A stretch of 64,000 nucleotides of DNA from CAVRTM01 sp963724015 (GCA_963724015.1 CAVRTM010000006.1:1-64000), one strand, 5' to 3'. Counted from the stretch's first letter, positions 11,128 to 20,871 are shown. Notes: generated by a model not told the origin, from the letters alone. A program made the numbers and translations.

Positions 11128-11157
11128 TTGAAGCCGTTCGCGCCCCGCGGCTAGGGT
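11128..11157 (+). promoter_or_regulatory. promoter of the parA-scpA operon
   Basis: TTGAAG at 11128-11133 and TAGGGT at 11152-11157 are separated by 18 bp. The start would lie around 11164, leaving a leader of about 50 nt that carries GGAG 10 nt before the chosen GTG. Confidence 0.55.
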
Positions 11158-11215
11158 CGACGCGATCAGCGAGAGGCTGACCGCTTTGTTCGACGGCACC
11201 TGGAGTGAAACCCCC

Positions 11216-12143
11216 GTGAGTTCAGAGGTGACCACACCCACCGACGTCACGACCGACCAGACCCACGCGCACCTGCCCGGCACCGAGAACGCCGCCACGG
11301 GGCAGCTGGGGCCGACCGGGCGTCCGATGCCGGTCTTCCCGGACCCGCCGGCCCTCGACGGCCACGGCCCGGCCCGCGTCATCGCGATGTGCAACCAGAA
11401 GGGTGGCGTCGGCAAGACCACGACCACGATCAACCTCGGCGCCGCGCTGGCCGAGGTCGGTCGCAAGGTCCTGCTGGTCGACTTCGACCCCCAGGGCGCC
11501 CTCTCGGTCGGGCTCGGCGTGCCGACCCACCAGCTCGACGTGACGATCTACAACCTGCTGGTCGAGCGCGGCCACGACGTCCGCGACGTCATCCAGAAGA
11601 CCCGCACCGCCGAACCTCGACATCATCCCGGCCAACATCGACCTGTCCGCGGCCGAGGTGCAGCTCGTCGGCGAGGTCGCCCGCGAGATGGTCCTCGCCC
11701 GCGTGCTGCGCCCGCTGCTGGACGACTACGACGTCATCCTCGTGGACTGCCAGCCCTCCCTCGGCCTGCTGACGGTCAACGCCCTCACCGCCGCGCACGG
11801 GGTCGTCATCCCGCTGGAGTGCGAGTTCTTCGCCATGCGCGGCGTGGCCCTGCTGGTCGAGACGATCGAGAAGATCTGCGACCGGCTCAACCCCCGCCTG
11901 ACCGTCGACGGCATCCTGGCCACGATGTACGACGGCCGGACCCTGCACAGCCGCGAGGTCGTCCGCAGCGTGGTCGACCACTTCGGCGACCAGGTCTTCC
12001 ACACCGTCATCAGCCGCACGGTCAAGTTCCCCGACGCCAGCCTCGCGGCCGAGCCGATCACGACCTACGCCTCGACCCACCCCGCGGCGGAGGCCTACCG
12101 GCAGCTCGCCCGCGAGCTCATCGCCCGCGGTGGGGCGGCCTGA
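11216..12143 (+). CDS. ParA/Soj family ATPase (frame broken once)
   Basis: This is a deviant-Walker ParA-type ATPase of the chromosome or plasmid partition family, about 308 residues after correction. It begins with a disordered leader of about 55 residues, then NQKGGVGKTTTTINLGAAL (deviant Walker A with signature Lys), LLVDFDPQGALSVGLG (Walker A'), and VILVDCQPSLGLLTVNAL (Walker B). It lies between xerD and scpA, the position of the Soj-like orphan ParA of actinobacteria, which is separate from the parAB pair at oriC. The GTG at 11216 has GGAG upstream; a TTG at 11186 would extend it by 10 residues. One inserted base near 11612 interrupts the frame before DIIPANIDLSAAE. The scpA ATG follows after 5 bp. 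Confidence 0.9.
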
Positions 12144-12148
12144 GCCCC

Positions 12149-13088
12149 ATGGCCGAGGCCGCTGCGGCCACGCTGGCCCCGACGACCGCGTCGACCCCCG
12201 CGGAGGTCGCCCTCACCCCGGGAGGGGTGATCACCCGACGCGGCGTCAGCACGCCGTTCGAGGTGCACCTGGACGTCTTCTCCGGGCCGTTCGACCTGCT
12301 GCTCGGGCTGATCTCCAAGCACAAGCTCGACATCACCGAGATCGCGCTGGCCCAGGTCACCGACGAGTTCATGGCGCACATCCGCGCGCACCAGGCCTCG
12401 GACACCGAGTGGGACCTCGGCCAGGCCTCGGAGTTCCTGCTCGTGGCGGCCACCCTGCTGGACATCAAGTCGGCCCGGCTGCTGCCCCAGCTCAGCCCGC
12501 AGGACGAGGAGGACCTCGCGCTGATCGAGGCCCGCGACCTGCTGTTCGCCCGGCTGCTGCAGTACCGCGCGTTCAAGGACATCGCCGGCGCGTTCGCCGA
12601 GCGGATGGCCACGGCCGGGCGGATGACCGCACGCCAGGCGCGGCTCGAGCCGCGGTTCGCCGCGCTGCTGCCCGAGCTGGTCATGGGGGTCACGCCCGAG
12701 CAGCTGCGCGATGATCGCGGCGCGGGCGATGACGCCGCGCGTGGCCCCGACCGTGGGGCTGGACCACCTGCACGCGCCGGCGGTGAGCGTCCGCGAGCAG
12801 GCCGCGCTGGTCGTGCAGCGGCTGCGGCGTGAGCGGACCTGCTCGTTCCGGACGCTGGTGGCCGACGCCGACAGCACCCTCGTCATCGTCGCGCGGTTCC
12901 TCGCGCTGCTCGAGCTGTTCCGCGAGGCGGCGATCGCGTTCGACCAGGAGGAGGCGCTCGGCGAGCTGACGGTCCGCTGGACCGGCCAGGACGAGGGCGA
13001 GCTCGACGTCGGCGACGAGTTCGACGAGGCCGATGACGTCGTGACACGGATGACGCCGGTGAGGCCGACGACCCCAGGATGCCGCTGA
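12149..13088 (+). CDS. scpA: segregation and condensation protein A (frame broken once)
   Basis: ScpA is the kleisin subunit that bridges SMC heads in the bacterial condensin. The corrected product is about 312 residues. After a Thr/Ala-rich leader, the kleisin N-terminus reads FEVHLDVFSGPFDLLLGLI followed by SKHKLDITEIALAQVTDEF. The C-terminal winged helix appears in CSFRTLVADA and VIVARFLALLELFREAAI. The gene lies 5 bp after parA. The frame break near 12708 is one of the few not explained by a simple duplicated base: an extra C or G inside CTGCGCGATG restores PEQLAMIAARAM. Confidence 0.92.
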
Positions 13089-13170
13089 CCGGCAGCGGCA
13101 GGACCACCCCGAGCAGAGCGACAGCCCGAGCCGGCGCCCCGCCGGCGACGGAGCACCAAGGAGAGCGGAC

Positions 13171-13973
13171 ATGAGCCAGACCCCGGCGCCCGAGGTGGGC
13201 GCCGTCCCCGACGACCGCGGCGCGGTCGGCGATGACGCTGCACGCGACGACGCTGCACGCGACGACGCTGCAGGCGACGACGCTGCAGGCGACGGCGCCT
13301 GCCGTGCGCGGCGCACGACGTCGTACGGCAGGACGCCGTACCGGATGCTGCTGCGCCGGACGTCGTCGTGGCCGAGGGGGAGGTGCCCGAGGAGCAGGTG
13401 GCGTTCGACATCAACGACTTCCCGGGTGGCGCCCGCGGCGCGATCGAGGCGGTGCTGATGGTGGTGGACGAGCCGGTGACGGAGATGTCGCTGGCCTCGG
13501 CGCTGGAGCTGCCGGTGGAGGACGTCGTCGGCCACCTGCACGCGCTGGCGGCGGACTACGACGAGGGCAACCGCGGCTTCACCGTGCGCAGCGTCGCCGG
13601 TGGCTGGCGGATCTACAGCCGGTCCGACTACGCGCCGGTGGTCGAGAAGTTCCTGCTCGACGGCCAGCAGGCCAAGCTCACCCAGGCCTCCCTGGAGACC
13701 CTGGCGGTGGTGGCCTACCGCCAGCCGATCTCGCGCTCGCGCGTCAGCGCGGTCCGCGGGGTCAACGTGGACGGGGTCTTCCGCACCCTGCTCACCCGCG
13801 GCCTGGTCGCCGAGGTCGGCGCCGAGGACGAGAGCGGCGCGACCCTGTACGGCACGACGGCGTACTTCCTGCAACGGCTCGGGCTCGGCAGTCTGGACGA
13901 CCTGCCGGCCCTCGCCCCCTACCTACCCGAGGTTGATGTGCTCGACGAACTCGCAGAACAGGGCCGCGCATGA
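13171..13973 (+). CDS. scpB: segregation and condensation protein B (frame broken near N-terminus)
   Basis: ScpB is the dimeric winged-helix partner of ScpA in the SMC complex. The conserved part starts around GGARGAIEAVLMVVDEPV and runs through FTVRSVAGGWRIYSR, LTQASLETLAVVAYRQPI, SRSRVSAVRGVNVDG and TLYGTTAYFLQRLGL. The ATG at 13171 has AAGGAGAG upstream (13159-13166). It opens an acidic, disordered extension of about 70 residues built from 15-bp tandem repeats. Between that and the domain the frame must change by two insertions or one deletion (13290-13340). If translation instead started at the GTG at 13368, the product would lack the extension. Stop and rluB start overlap as ATGA. Confidence 0.88.
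13231..13290 (+). repeat. four 15-bp tandem repeats inside scpB
   Basis: Four consecutive 15-bp units (13231-13245, 13246-13260, 13261-13275, 13276-13290) have the consensus GACGACGCTGCASGC and encode the pentapeptide D-D-A-A-R/G. The first unit has GAT for GAC; units 3 and 4 carry G where 1 and 2 carry C. Repeat number could vary between strains. Confidence 0.9.
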
Positions 13974-14974
13974 GCCCCCAGACGCCGCGCAGCGGCGACG
14001 GCGGTCCCCGACGGGGCGGGAGCGGCGGCAGCAGCGGCGGCAGTGGTGGGGGACCGCGGCGCTCCGGCGGCGGCTCCTCCTCCCGCGGCAGCGCCCCGCA
14101 GCGGCGCTCCGGCAGCTCCCAGCGCTCCGGCGGTCCGCAGCGCTCCGGCGGTCCGCAGCGGGGCAGCAGCGGCACCACCAAGCCCAGCCAGCCGACCCGG
14201 CTCCCCGAGCGCCGGGAGCCGGTGGGGCCGCCGATCGACGTCCACGACCCCGACGGGGTGCGGCTGCAGAAGCTGCTCGCCGCCGCGGGCGTGGGCAGCC
14301 GCCGCGTCTGCGAGAACCTCATCACCGCCGGCCGGGTGGAGGTCGACGGCCAGGTCGTCACCGAGCTCGGCGTGCGGATCGACCCCGACCGCCAGGCCGT
14401 GCACGTCGACGGCACCCGGGTGCAGCTGGACGAGTCGCGCCTCTACCTCGCCTTCAACAAGCCGCTGGGCGTCGTCTCGACCATGAGCGACGACCTCGGC
14501 CGCCCGTCGGTCGGCGACTACGTGCTCAACCGCAAGGAACGCCTCTTCCACGTCGGTCGCCTGGACGCCGACACCGAGGGACTGCTGCTGCTCACCAACG
14601 ACGGCGACCTCGCCCACCGGCTGCAGCACCCGTCGTACGGCGTCCCCAAGACCTACCTGGCGCAGATCCCCGGGCCGGTGCCGCGCGACATCGGCAAGAC
14701 CCTGCGGGCCGGCATCGAGCTGGAGGACGGGCCGGTCAAGGTCGACTCGTTCAAGGTCGTCGACTCCGCACCCGGCAAGGCGCTGGTCGAGATCGTGCTG
14801 CACGAGGGACGCAAGCACGTCGTACGACGCCTGCTCGAGGCCGTCGGGCACCCCGTGATCACGCTGGTGCGCACCGACGTCGGCCCGATCCACCTCGGCG
14901 AGCTGCGCTCGGGCAAGATGCGCCCGCTGACCCGCGCCGAGGTCGGGCGGCTGTACTCGGCAGCCGGACTGTGA
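13970..14974 (+). CDS. 23S rRNA pseudouridine synthase, RluB/RsuA family
   Basis: The enzyme converts a uridine of 23S (or 16S) rRNA to pseudouridine. It has 334 residues in an intact frame. A Ser/Gly/Arg-rich disordered N-terminus of about 85 residues is followed by an S4 RNA-binding domain (RLQKLLAAAGVGSRRVCE) and the catalytic domain with Asp in HVGRLDADTEGLLLLTNDG. Later segments KTYLAQI and LHEGRKHVVRRLLEAVGHPV are family hallmarks. ATGA overlap with scpB shows coupling. RsuA/RluB/RluE/RluF cannot be separated with certainty from sequence alone; genomic position after scpB argues for the RluB-like type. Confidence 0.9.
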   Translation: MSPQTPRSGDGGPRRGGSGGSSGGSGGGPRRSGGGSSSRGSAPQRRSGSSQRSGGPQRSGGPQRGSSGTTKPSQPTRLPERREPVGPPIDVHDPDGVRLQKLLAAAGVGSRRVCENLITAGRVEVDGQVVTELGVRIDPDRQAVHVDGTRVQLDESRLYLAFNKPLGVVSTMSDDLGRPSVGDYVLNRKERLFHVGRLDADTEGLLLLTNDGDLAHRLQHPSYGVPKTYLAQIPGPVPRDIGKTLRAGIELEDGPVKVDSFKVVDSAPGKALVEIVLHEGRKHVVRRLLEAVGHPVITLVRTDVGPIHLGELRSGKMRPLTRAEVGRLYSAAGL

Positions 14975-14999
14975 CGGTCGGCCCTCCGGGGCGGATCGG

Positions 15000-15005
15000 T
15001 ACGGT
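15000..15005 (+). promoter_or_regulatory. minus-10 box of a probable leaderless promoter for aroH
   Basis: TACGGT ends 7 nt before the GTG at 15013. A GTG at 15004 overlaps the box and would therefore be outside the transcript. No Shine-Dalgarno sequence is present. Confidence 0.5.
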
Positions 15006-15012
15006 GTCGGGC

Positions 15013-15414
15013 GTGAGCGACTCGATCCCGGACACCCTCCCTCCGGCCCCCACCGCGGTGCGGGCCGTGCGCGGCGCCATCCAGCTCGAGGCCGACGAGC
15101 GCGAGCACGTCCTGGCCTCCACGCGTGAGCTGGTCACCGCCGTGCTCGAGGCCAACGACCTCACCAAGGACGACGTCATCTCGATCGTGTTCACCGCGAC
15201 CCCGGACGTGCACAGCGAGTTCCCGGCGGTCGCGGCGCGCGAGCTCGGCATGGGCGACGTGCCGCTGATGTGCACCCAGGAGCTGGACATCGCCGGCGCC
15301 ATGCCGCTCGTGATCCGCCTGATGGCGCACGTCAACACGCCCCGGGCCCGCTCCGAGGTCACGCACATCTACCTGCGCGGTGCTGCTGCGCTCCGGCGGG
15401 ACCTGGCGCAGTGA
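15013..15414 (+). CDS. aroH: chorismate mutase, AroH type
   Basis: AroH-type chorismate mutase converts chorismate to prephenate, the branch point to Phe and Tyr. The product has 133 residues. It shows AVRGAIQLEADE with the substrate-binding Arg, IVFTATPDVHSEFPAVAAREL, and the C-terminal VEHIYLR-like segment EVTHIYLRGA. It forms a trimeric cytoplasmic enzyme. Its stop overlaps the GTG of the prephenate dehydrogenase gene (GTGA), so the two consecutive steps of tyrosine synthesis are translationally coupled. The start was set by the leaderless TACGGT box. Confidence 0.92.
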   Translation: MSDSIPDTLPPAPTAVRAVRGAIQLEADEREHVLASTRELVTAVLEANDLTKDDVISIVFTATPDVHSEFPAVAARELGMGDVPLMCTQELDIAGAMPLVIRLMAHVNTPRARSEVTHIYLRGAAALRRDLAQ

Positions 15415-16521
15415 CCCTGCCCGCCGGGGTGCACGTGCGCGTCGTCGGCACCGGGCTCATCGGCACCAGCATCGGCCTGGCGCTCACCCGCACGGGTGCG
15501 GTCGTCTCGCTCGAGGACCCCTCGACGACCGCGTGCGCGCTGGCGCGGGACCTCGGCGCGGGCGTGCTGGCGGCCGAGGTGCGGCAGTCGCCCGCCCTGG
15601 TGGTCGTCGCCGCGCCGCCGGACGCCGTCGCCGCCACCGTCGTCCGCGAGCTGGCCGCGTGGCCCGAGGCGGTGGTCACCGACGTCGCGTCGGTGAAGCT
15701 GGCGGTCCTGGACCAGGTCACGGCCCTCGGGGGCGACCTGCGGCGCTACGTGGGGTCCCACCCGATGGCCGGGCGGGAGCGCTCGGGCGCGATCGCGGCG
15801 CAGGCGGACCTGTTCGAGGGCCGCAGCTGGGTGGTGGCCCCCGGTCCGGCGGCGGGCGAGGCGGCCGTCGCGGCCGTGCTCGACCTGGCGGTGGCCGTCG
15901 GCGCGGCGCCGATCCGGATGACCCCGGCCGACCACGATGCCGCGGTCGCCGCGGTCTCCCACGTGCCGCAGATCGCCGCCAGCCTGGTCGCCGCCCGGCT
16001 GCGCGAGCTGCCCGACAGCGCGGTGGCCCTGGCCGGGCAGGGGATCCGCGACGTCACGCGGATCGCGGCCAGCGACCCGATGATGTGGACCCAGATCCTC
16101 GCCGGCAACGCCCCGGCGCTGCGGACCGTGCTGGAGGAGCTGGCGCTCGACCTCGACGCGGTGCTGCGGGCCGTCCGCGCCCTGGACGCCGGCGCCCGCC
16201 ACGGCGGCGACGGGCAGGGTGCCCGCGGCGTGCTCGCCCGCGCCGTGGCCAGCGGCAACGCCGGGCACGCACGGATCCCCGGCAAGCACGGCAGCGCGCC
16301 GACGGCATACGCGACCGTGACGGTCCTGGTCCCCGACGAGCCGGGCGCGCTGGGCCGGCTGTTCCACGACGTCGGCGAGGCCGGGCATCAACCTGGAGGA
16401 CCTGCACCTCGAGCACGGCATCGGCGCGCCGGTCGGGCTGGCCGAGCTGGCGGTGCTCCCGGCGTCCGCCGAGCCGCTCACCAGCGCCCTGCTGCAGCGC
16501 GGCTGGCGCGTGCACGACTGA
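15411..16521 (+). CDS. tyrA: prephenate dehydrogenase (frame broken once)
   Basis: This NAD-dependent enzyme makes 4-hydroxyphenylpyruvate from prephenate for tyrosine. Corrected length is 369 residues. Rossmann fold VVGTGLIGTSIGLAL is at residues 9-23, VTDVASVK and the catalytic GSHPMAGRERSG follow, and SHVPQIAASLV and the helical domain come next. A C-terminal ACT domain begins at TVTVLVPDEPGALGRLF and should bind a regulatory amino acid. One duplicated G near 16386 (GGGCATC for GGCATC) shifts the frame within the ACT domain; corrected, it reads GINLEDLHLEHG. Coupled to aroH by a GTGA overlap. Confidence 0.92.
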
Positions 16522-16633
16522 GCCGACGGGTTCCTGAGGGGTCGTGCCATGGGGAGCCGTCACGGTCGGCCAGGGCGGGCGGGGCCGCCCTGGGCGCGGT
16601 CAGGGCCGGTCAGGGCCGCCCCTCGGCAGCAAC

Positions 16634-16639
16634 TACTCT
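16634..16639 (+). promoter_or_regulatory. minus-10 box of a probable leaderless promoter for cmk
   Basis: TACTCT ends 6 nt before the GTG at 16646, with no Shine-Dalgarno sequence between. The preceding 124 nt after tyrA contain repeated GGCCAGGGCGG-like GC runs and no gene. Confidence 0.5.
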
Positions 16640-16645
16640 CATCGG

Positions 16646-17354
16646 GTGACCGAACCCGCTGCCGCACTCGTCATCGCCATCGACGGCCCCTCCGGGTCGG
16701 GGAAGTCCAGCGTCTCGCGGGCCGTCGCGACGCAGCCTGGGCCTGGCCTACCTGGACACCGGGGCCATGTACCGCGCGCTCACCTGGTGGTGCCGGCACG
16801 AGGGCGTCGACCTGGACGACCTCGCGGCCGTCGCCGAGGCGGCGCGCCGGCTGCCGCTCACGATGGGCACCGACCCGGCCGCCCCGTCCGTGCAGGTCGG
16901 GACGGAGTCGGTGGACGCCGCCATCCGGCTCACCGAGATCTCCGAGTCCGTCTCGAAGGTCGCGACCAACCTCGAGGTGCGCGCCGAGCTGCTGCAGCGC
17001 CAGCGCGACATCATCGCCGACTGCTCCGCCGCCGTCGGCGGTGTCGTGGCCGAGGGCCGTGACATCACCACGGTCGTGGCGCCGGACGCCGACGTGCGGA
17101 TCCTGCTCGTCGCGAGCGAGGAGGCGCGCCTGGCCCGGCGGGCCAAGGAGCTGCACGGCGAGGCCCACGACGAGGCGGTCGACGCGACCCGCGACCAGAT
17201 CGTCCGCCGCGACCGCGACGACTCCTCGGTGTCGCAGTTCATGCAGGCCGCGCCCGGCGTCGACACGGTCGACACCTCCGACCTGGACTTCGAGCAGTCG
17301 GTGCAGGCCGTGCTCGACGTGGTCGCCGAGCGGGCCGGGCGCGTGCGGGCCTGA
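16646..17354 (+). CDS. cmk: cytidylate kinase (frame broken once)
   Basis: Cmk phosphorylates CMP and dCMP with ATP. Corrected length is 235 residues. The P-loop is IDGPSGSGKSSVSRAVA at about residues 12-28, followed by LDTGAMYRALTWW, VVAEGRDITTVVAPDADV with the nucleotide-binding Arg, and RRAKELHGE in the lid, then IVRRDRDDSS. The frame break near 16733 (an extra base in ACGCAGCCTGGG) lies directly after the P-loop. The gene precedes der, as in most actinobacteria, with 104 bp between them. Confidence 0.92.
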
Positions 17355-17458
17355 GCCGGCCGGGGCCCAGGCGGCCCAGGCCGGACGAGGCACCACCGAA
17401 AGTGCGAGACAATGGACGTTGATCCCGCACCACCTCCACCTGCCGAAGGACCCCTGCC

Positions 17459-18934
17459 GTGAGCGAGCACCCCGAGACCGTCGACTCCGTCGAGAGCGAT
17501 GACACCTCGGTCGAACGGGCCCTGCGCGTCGGCCTGGAGGACTTCGAGCTGGACGAGGCCGACCGGTCCCTGCTCGAGCGCAGCGGTGCCGACCTCGACG
17601 AGGAGCAGGAGGCCGGCCCGCTGCCGGTCGTGGCGATCATCGGCCGCCCCAACGTGGGCAAGTCCACCCTGGTCAACCGCATCATCGGCCGCCGCGAGGC
17701 CGTCGTCGAGGACGTGCCCGGGGTCACCCGTGACCGGGTGGCGTACGACGCCGAGTGGTCCGGCCGCCGGTTCACCCTGGTGGACACCGGTGGCTGGGAG
17801 GTCGACGCCCGCGGCATCCACCTGCGGGTGGCCGAGCAGGCCGAGGTCGCCGTCGACCTGGCCGACGTCGTCATGTTCGTCGTCGACGCCACGGTCGGCG
17901 CCACGGACACCGACGAGTCGGTCGTCCGGCTGCTGCGCCGGTCGGGCAAGCCCGTCATCCTGGTCGCCAACAAGGTCGACGACGCCCGCGCCGAGGCGGA
18001 CGCGGCGATGCTGTGGTCGTTCGGGCTCGGCCAGCCGTGGCCGGTGTCGGCCCTGCACGGCCGCGGCAGCGGCGACGTCCTCGACGCCGTCCTGGACGTG
18101 CTGCCCCAGGTCTCTGCCGCCGGTGGCGCCTACGCCCGCGGCGGCCCCCGCCGCGTCGCCCTCGTCGGCCGGCCCAACGTCGGCAAGTCCAGCCTGCTGA
18201 ACAAGCTGGCGGGCGAGGACCGCGTCGTGGTCGACCACGTCGCCGGCACGACCCGCGACCCGGTCGACGAGATGATCGAGCTGGGCGGCAAGACCTGGCG
18301 CTTCGTCGACACCGCCGGCATCCGGCGCCGCGTGCACCAGACCCGGGGCGCCGACTTCTACGCCTCCCTGCGCACCCAGACCGCGCTGGAGAAGGCCGAG
18401 GTGGCGGTGGTCCTGATCGACGCCGAGCACCCGATCGCCGAGCAGGACATCCGCGTGGTGCAGCAGGTCATCGACGCCGGACGCGCCGTCGTGGTGGCCT
18501 ACAACAAGTGGGACACCATCGACGAGGAGCGGCGCTACTACCTCGAGCGCGAGATCGAGAAGGAGCTCGTGCAGATCCCGTGGGCGCCGCGGGTCAACAT
18601 CTCCGCGCTGACCGGGCGCCACATGGACCGCCTCGTGCCGGCCATCGAGACGGCGCTGGAGTCCTGGGACACCCGCATCTCCACCGGACGGCTCAACGCG
18701 TTCCTCGGCGAGATCGTCGCGGCCAACCCGCACCCGGTCCGCTCCGGCAAGCAGCCGCGGATCCTGTTCGCCACCCAGGCCGCGACGCGGCCGCCACGGT
18801 TCGTGCTGTTCGCCAGCGGCTTCCTCGAGGCCGGCTACCGCCGGTTCATCGAGCGGCGGCTGCGCGAGGAGTTCGGCTTCGTCGGGACCCCGATCGAGGT
18901 CTCGGTCCGGGTGCGGGAGAAGCGTCGCAAGTAG
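17459..18934 (+). CDS. der: ribosome biogenesis GTPase Der
   Basis: Der (EngA) is a double GTPase needed for 50S subunit assembly. The product has 491 residues in an intact frame: an acidic leader of about 55 residues typical of actinobacteria, GTPase 1 (GRPNVGKSTLVNRIIG, DTGGW, NKVD), GTPase 2 (GRPNVGKSSLLNKLAG, DTAGIRR, NKWD) and a C-terminal KH-like domain ending in VREKRRK. Start is GTG with GAAGGA 9 nt upstream (within 17444-17449). The neighbouring gene on the 5' side is cmk. Confidence 0.96.
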   Translation: MSEHPETVDSVESDDTSVERALRVGLEDFELDEADRSLLERSGADLDEEQEAGPLPVVAIIGRPNVGKSTLVNRIIGRREAVVEDVPGVTRDRVAYDAEWSGRRFTLVDTGGWEVDARGIHLRVAEQAEVAVDLADVVMFVVDATVGATDTDESVVRLLRRSGKPVILVANKVDDARAEADAAMLWSFGLGQPWPVSALHGRGSGDVLDAVLDVLPQVSAAGGAYARGGPRRVALVGRPNVGKSSLLNKLAGEDRVVVDHVAGTTRDPVDEMIELGGKTWRFVDTAGIRRRVHQTRGADFYASLRTQTALEKAEVAVVLIDAEHPIAEQDIRVVQQVIDAGRAVVVAYNKWDTIDEERRYYLEREIEKELVQIPWAPRVNISALTGRHMDRLVPAIETALESWDTRISTGRLNAFLGEIVAANPHPVRSGKQPRILFATQAATRPPRFVLFASGFLEAGYRRFIERRLREEFGFVGTPIEVSVRVREKRRK

Positions 18935-19036
18935 GCACCTGCTGCCCGCCGGAGCGGCGCGGCAGCCGCCCGGGTGGGGCGATTCGGAGCCGGGCGCCTG
19001 CGTGCGCTAGTGTTCCTCTCGCTCGCCTGAGCATCC

Positions 19037-19110
<74 letters not shown>

Positions 19111-19130
19111 CGGGAAGCGCACGACACCAG

Positions 19131-19160
19131 AGGCCGCCTCGGAGAGATCCGGGGCGGCCT
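19131..19160 (+). terminator. hairpin after tRNA-Pro
   Basis: AGGCCGCC (19131-19138) and GGCGGCCT (19153-19160) form a perfect 8-bp stem with a 14-nt loop, 20 nt after the tRNA. It is not followed by a strong T run, as usual in high-GC actinobacteria. Confidence 0.6.
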
Positions 19161-19162
19161 TC

Positions 19163-19491
19163 GGCGTCCGGGCTCGGACCGTCCGTGCCGGTCTCGGTGT
19201 GACAGAGGGCCTGTGCCGATGCCATCTTCATCGGTTGTCGGTTGCTGCTGGGACATCGGCTCGGCATGCACCTCATGCCACGGGCGGCCGCCAGAGCGTC
19301 GACGGTTCTGCTCGATACGCAGGGGAAATCTGGTGTGGCCAAGAACGAACAACCTCACCGATGTCGGGAAGGATGACTTACGTCCCGGATCCTGCGTCAA
19401 GCCAGGGGCAATGGCGTGGAATCCTGCGGTGCTGAGCCGTGCAGAGGGCTAATTTTGCCTCAGTGGAGACGGAGTTTCCCAGGAGGTCGTC
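19163..19491. other. intergenic region of lower GC, no gene recognised
   Basis: This 329-bp stretch between the tRNA terminator and the first multicopper oxidase is clearly less GC-rich than its surroundings and has no frame with convincing codon use. It contains GAACGAACAACC and a short AT-rich patch (CTAATTTTG at 19451-19459) about 35 bp before the oxidase gene, which may be part of its promoter. It may be residue of past integration at the tRNA. Confidence 0.5.
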
Positions 19492-20799
19492 ATGAAGCTG
19501 CTCGGCACAGCCCTTGTCCTGGTCCTCGCGCTCGCCGCCCTCGTTCTGTCGGCCACCGGCCGGGCCCGGTGGCGTTGGGGCATGGCCTCGCTGACGGCCT
19601 TCTCATTGGCGGTGGTCCTGAGCGCCTCCGTCGGTGGTGCCTCCCCGGGCCGGGCGGCTGCTTCCGGAGCCCGCCCAGCAGCCGGTGAGGCCATGGCAGG
19701 CATGCCGATGACCTCACCCCAAGGCGCCGGACAGGACTACTGGAGCTCGGTGGCCGGCCAGCCGTTCCGCTCGTCCGGACGGACCCGCACCTACTACCTC
19801 GGCGCCGACGAGGTCGTCTGGGACTATGCCCCGACCGGCCGCAACCAGATCACCGGCAAGCCGTTCGACGAGGTGGCCGACACCTGGGTGCAGCACGGTC
19901 CGACCCGGATCGGCACGCGTTACGTCAAGTGCCTCTACCGCCAGTACCGCGACGCCGGCTTCACTGCCCTGCAGGCGCGGGCGGCCCGCGACGCGTACCT
20001 CGGCTTCACCGGCCCCGTGCTCCGCGCCGAGGTGGGGGACACCATCAAGGTCGTGTTCCGCAACAGCTGCTCGATCGGCGCGAGCGTCCATCCGCACGGG
20101 GTCTTCTACCGCAAGGACTCCGAAGGAGCGCCGTACGCCGACGCCACGTCCGGCAAGGAGAAGTACGACGACGCGGTGCCGCCTGGCGGCCACCTCACCT
20201 ACACCTGGCAGGTGCCTGAGCGCGCCGGCCCGGGCCCGGGCGACGGCTCGTCGGTGATGTGGATGTACCACTCCCACACCGACGAGGTCTCCGACACGTA
20301 TGCCGGCCTGCAGGGGTTCATGGCCGTCACGGCGAGGGGGATGGCGCGCCCCGACGGCAGTCCCAAGGATGTGGACCGTGAGGTCTTCGCGCTGTACGCG
20401 GTGATGAACGAGAACCAGAGCCCGTACCTCAGGGAGAACATCCGGCGGTTCGTGACGATCCCGCCGGCGCCCGACGACGAGGGGTTCGAGGAGTCCAACC
20501 TCATGCACTCCATCAACGGGTACGTCTTCGGCAACCAGCCCATGCTGATGCTCCGCCGGGGCGAACGGGTGCGCTGGTACGTGATGTCCATGGGTACGGA
20601 AGTCGACCTGCATACACCGCACTGGCACGGGAACGACGCCCTGGTCGCGGGGATGCGCATGGATGTGGTGAGCCTGCTGCCTGCTTCCATGGTCGTGGCC
20701 GACATGGTCCCGGACGACCCGGGGACCTGGCTGTTCCACTGCCACGTCAACGACCACCTCACCGCGGGGATGATCACCCGCTACCGCGTCGTGACCTGA
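19492..20799 (+). CDS. membrane-anchored multicopper oxidase (complete copper motifs)
   Basis: A 435-residue extracytoplasmic multicopper oxidase. Two hydrophobic segments (about 4-22 and 29-48) anchor or export it; then come Met/Ala-rich linker residues (AGMPMTSP). All four copper-binding His motifs are present in order: VHPHGVF, MYHSHT, HTPHWHGN, and FHCHVNDHLTAGM, which supplies type 1 and type 3 ligands. The layout resembles ceruloplasmin-like or nitrite-reductase-like two-cupredoxin oxidases that oxidise Fe(II), Mn(II), Cu(I) or phenols; the substrate is not predictable. AGGAGG precedes the ATG. It stands alone, with the GAF-ANTAR gene starting 126 bp downstream. Intact frame, in contrast to the MCO-like genes at 36-42 kb. 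Confidence 0.88.
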   Translation: MKLLGTALVLVLALAALVLSATGRARWRWGMASLTAFSLAVVLSASVGGASPGRAAASGARPAAGEAMAGMPMTSPQGAGQDYWSSVAGQPFRSSGRTRTYYLGADEVVWDYAPTGRNQITGKPFDEVADTWVQHGPTRIGTRYVKCLYRQYRDAGFTALQARAARDAYLGFTGPVLRAEVGDTIKVVFRNSCSIGASVHPHGVFYRKDSEGAPYADATSGKEKYDDAVPPGGHLTYTWQVPERAGPGPGDGSSVMWMYHSHTDEVSDTYAGLQGFMAVTARGMARPDGSPKDVDREVFALYAVMNENQSPYLRENIRRFVTIPPAPDDEGFEESNLMHSINGYVFGNQPMLMLRRGERVRWYVMSMGTEVDLHTPHWHGNDALVAGMRMDVVSLLPASMVVADMVPDDPGTWLFHCHVNDHLTAGMITRYRVVT

Positions 20800-20871
20800 C
20801 GCCTGTCGGTGTCGAAGGGCTGTCCGAGTCGCGGCGCACGGCGAGCGGTACGGGGCGAACGCGCCACCGGG

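Noticed and set aside
13231..13290. Possible CRISPR array
   Set aside because: Units are 15 bp, directly adjacent without spacers, and in frame within scpB. No cas genes exist in the window.
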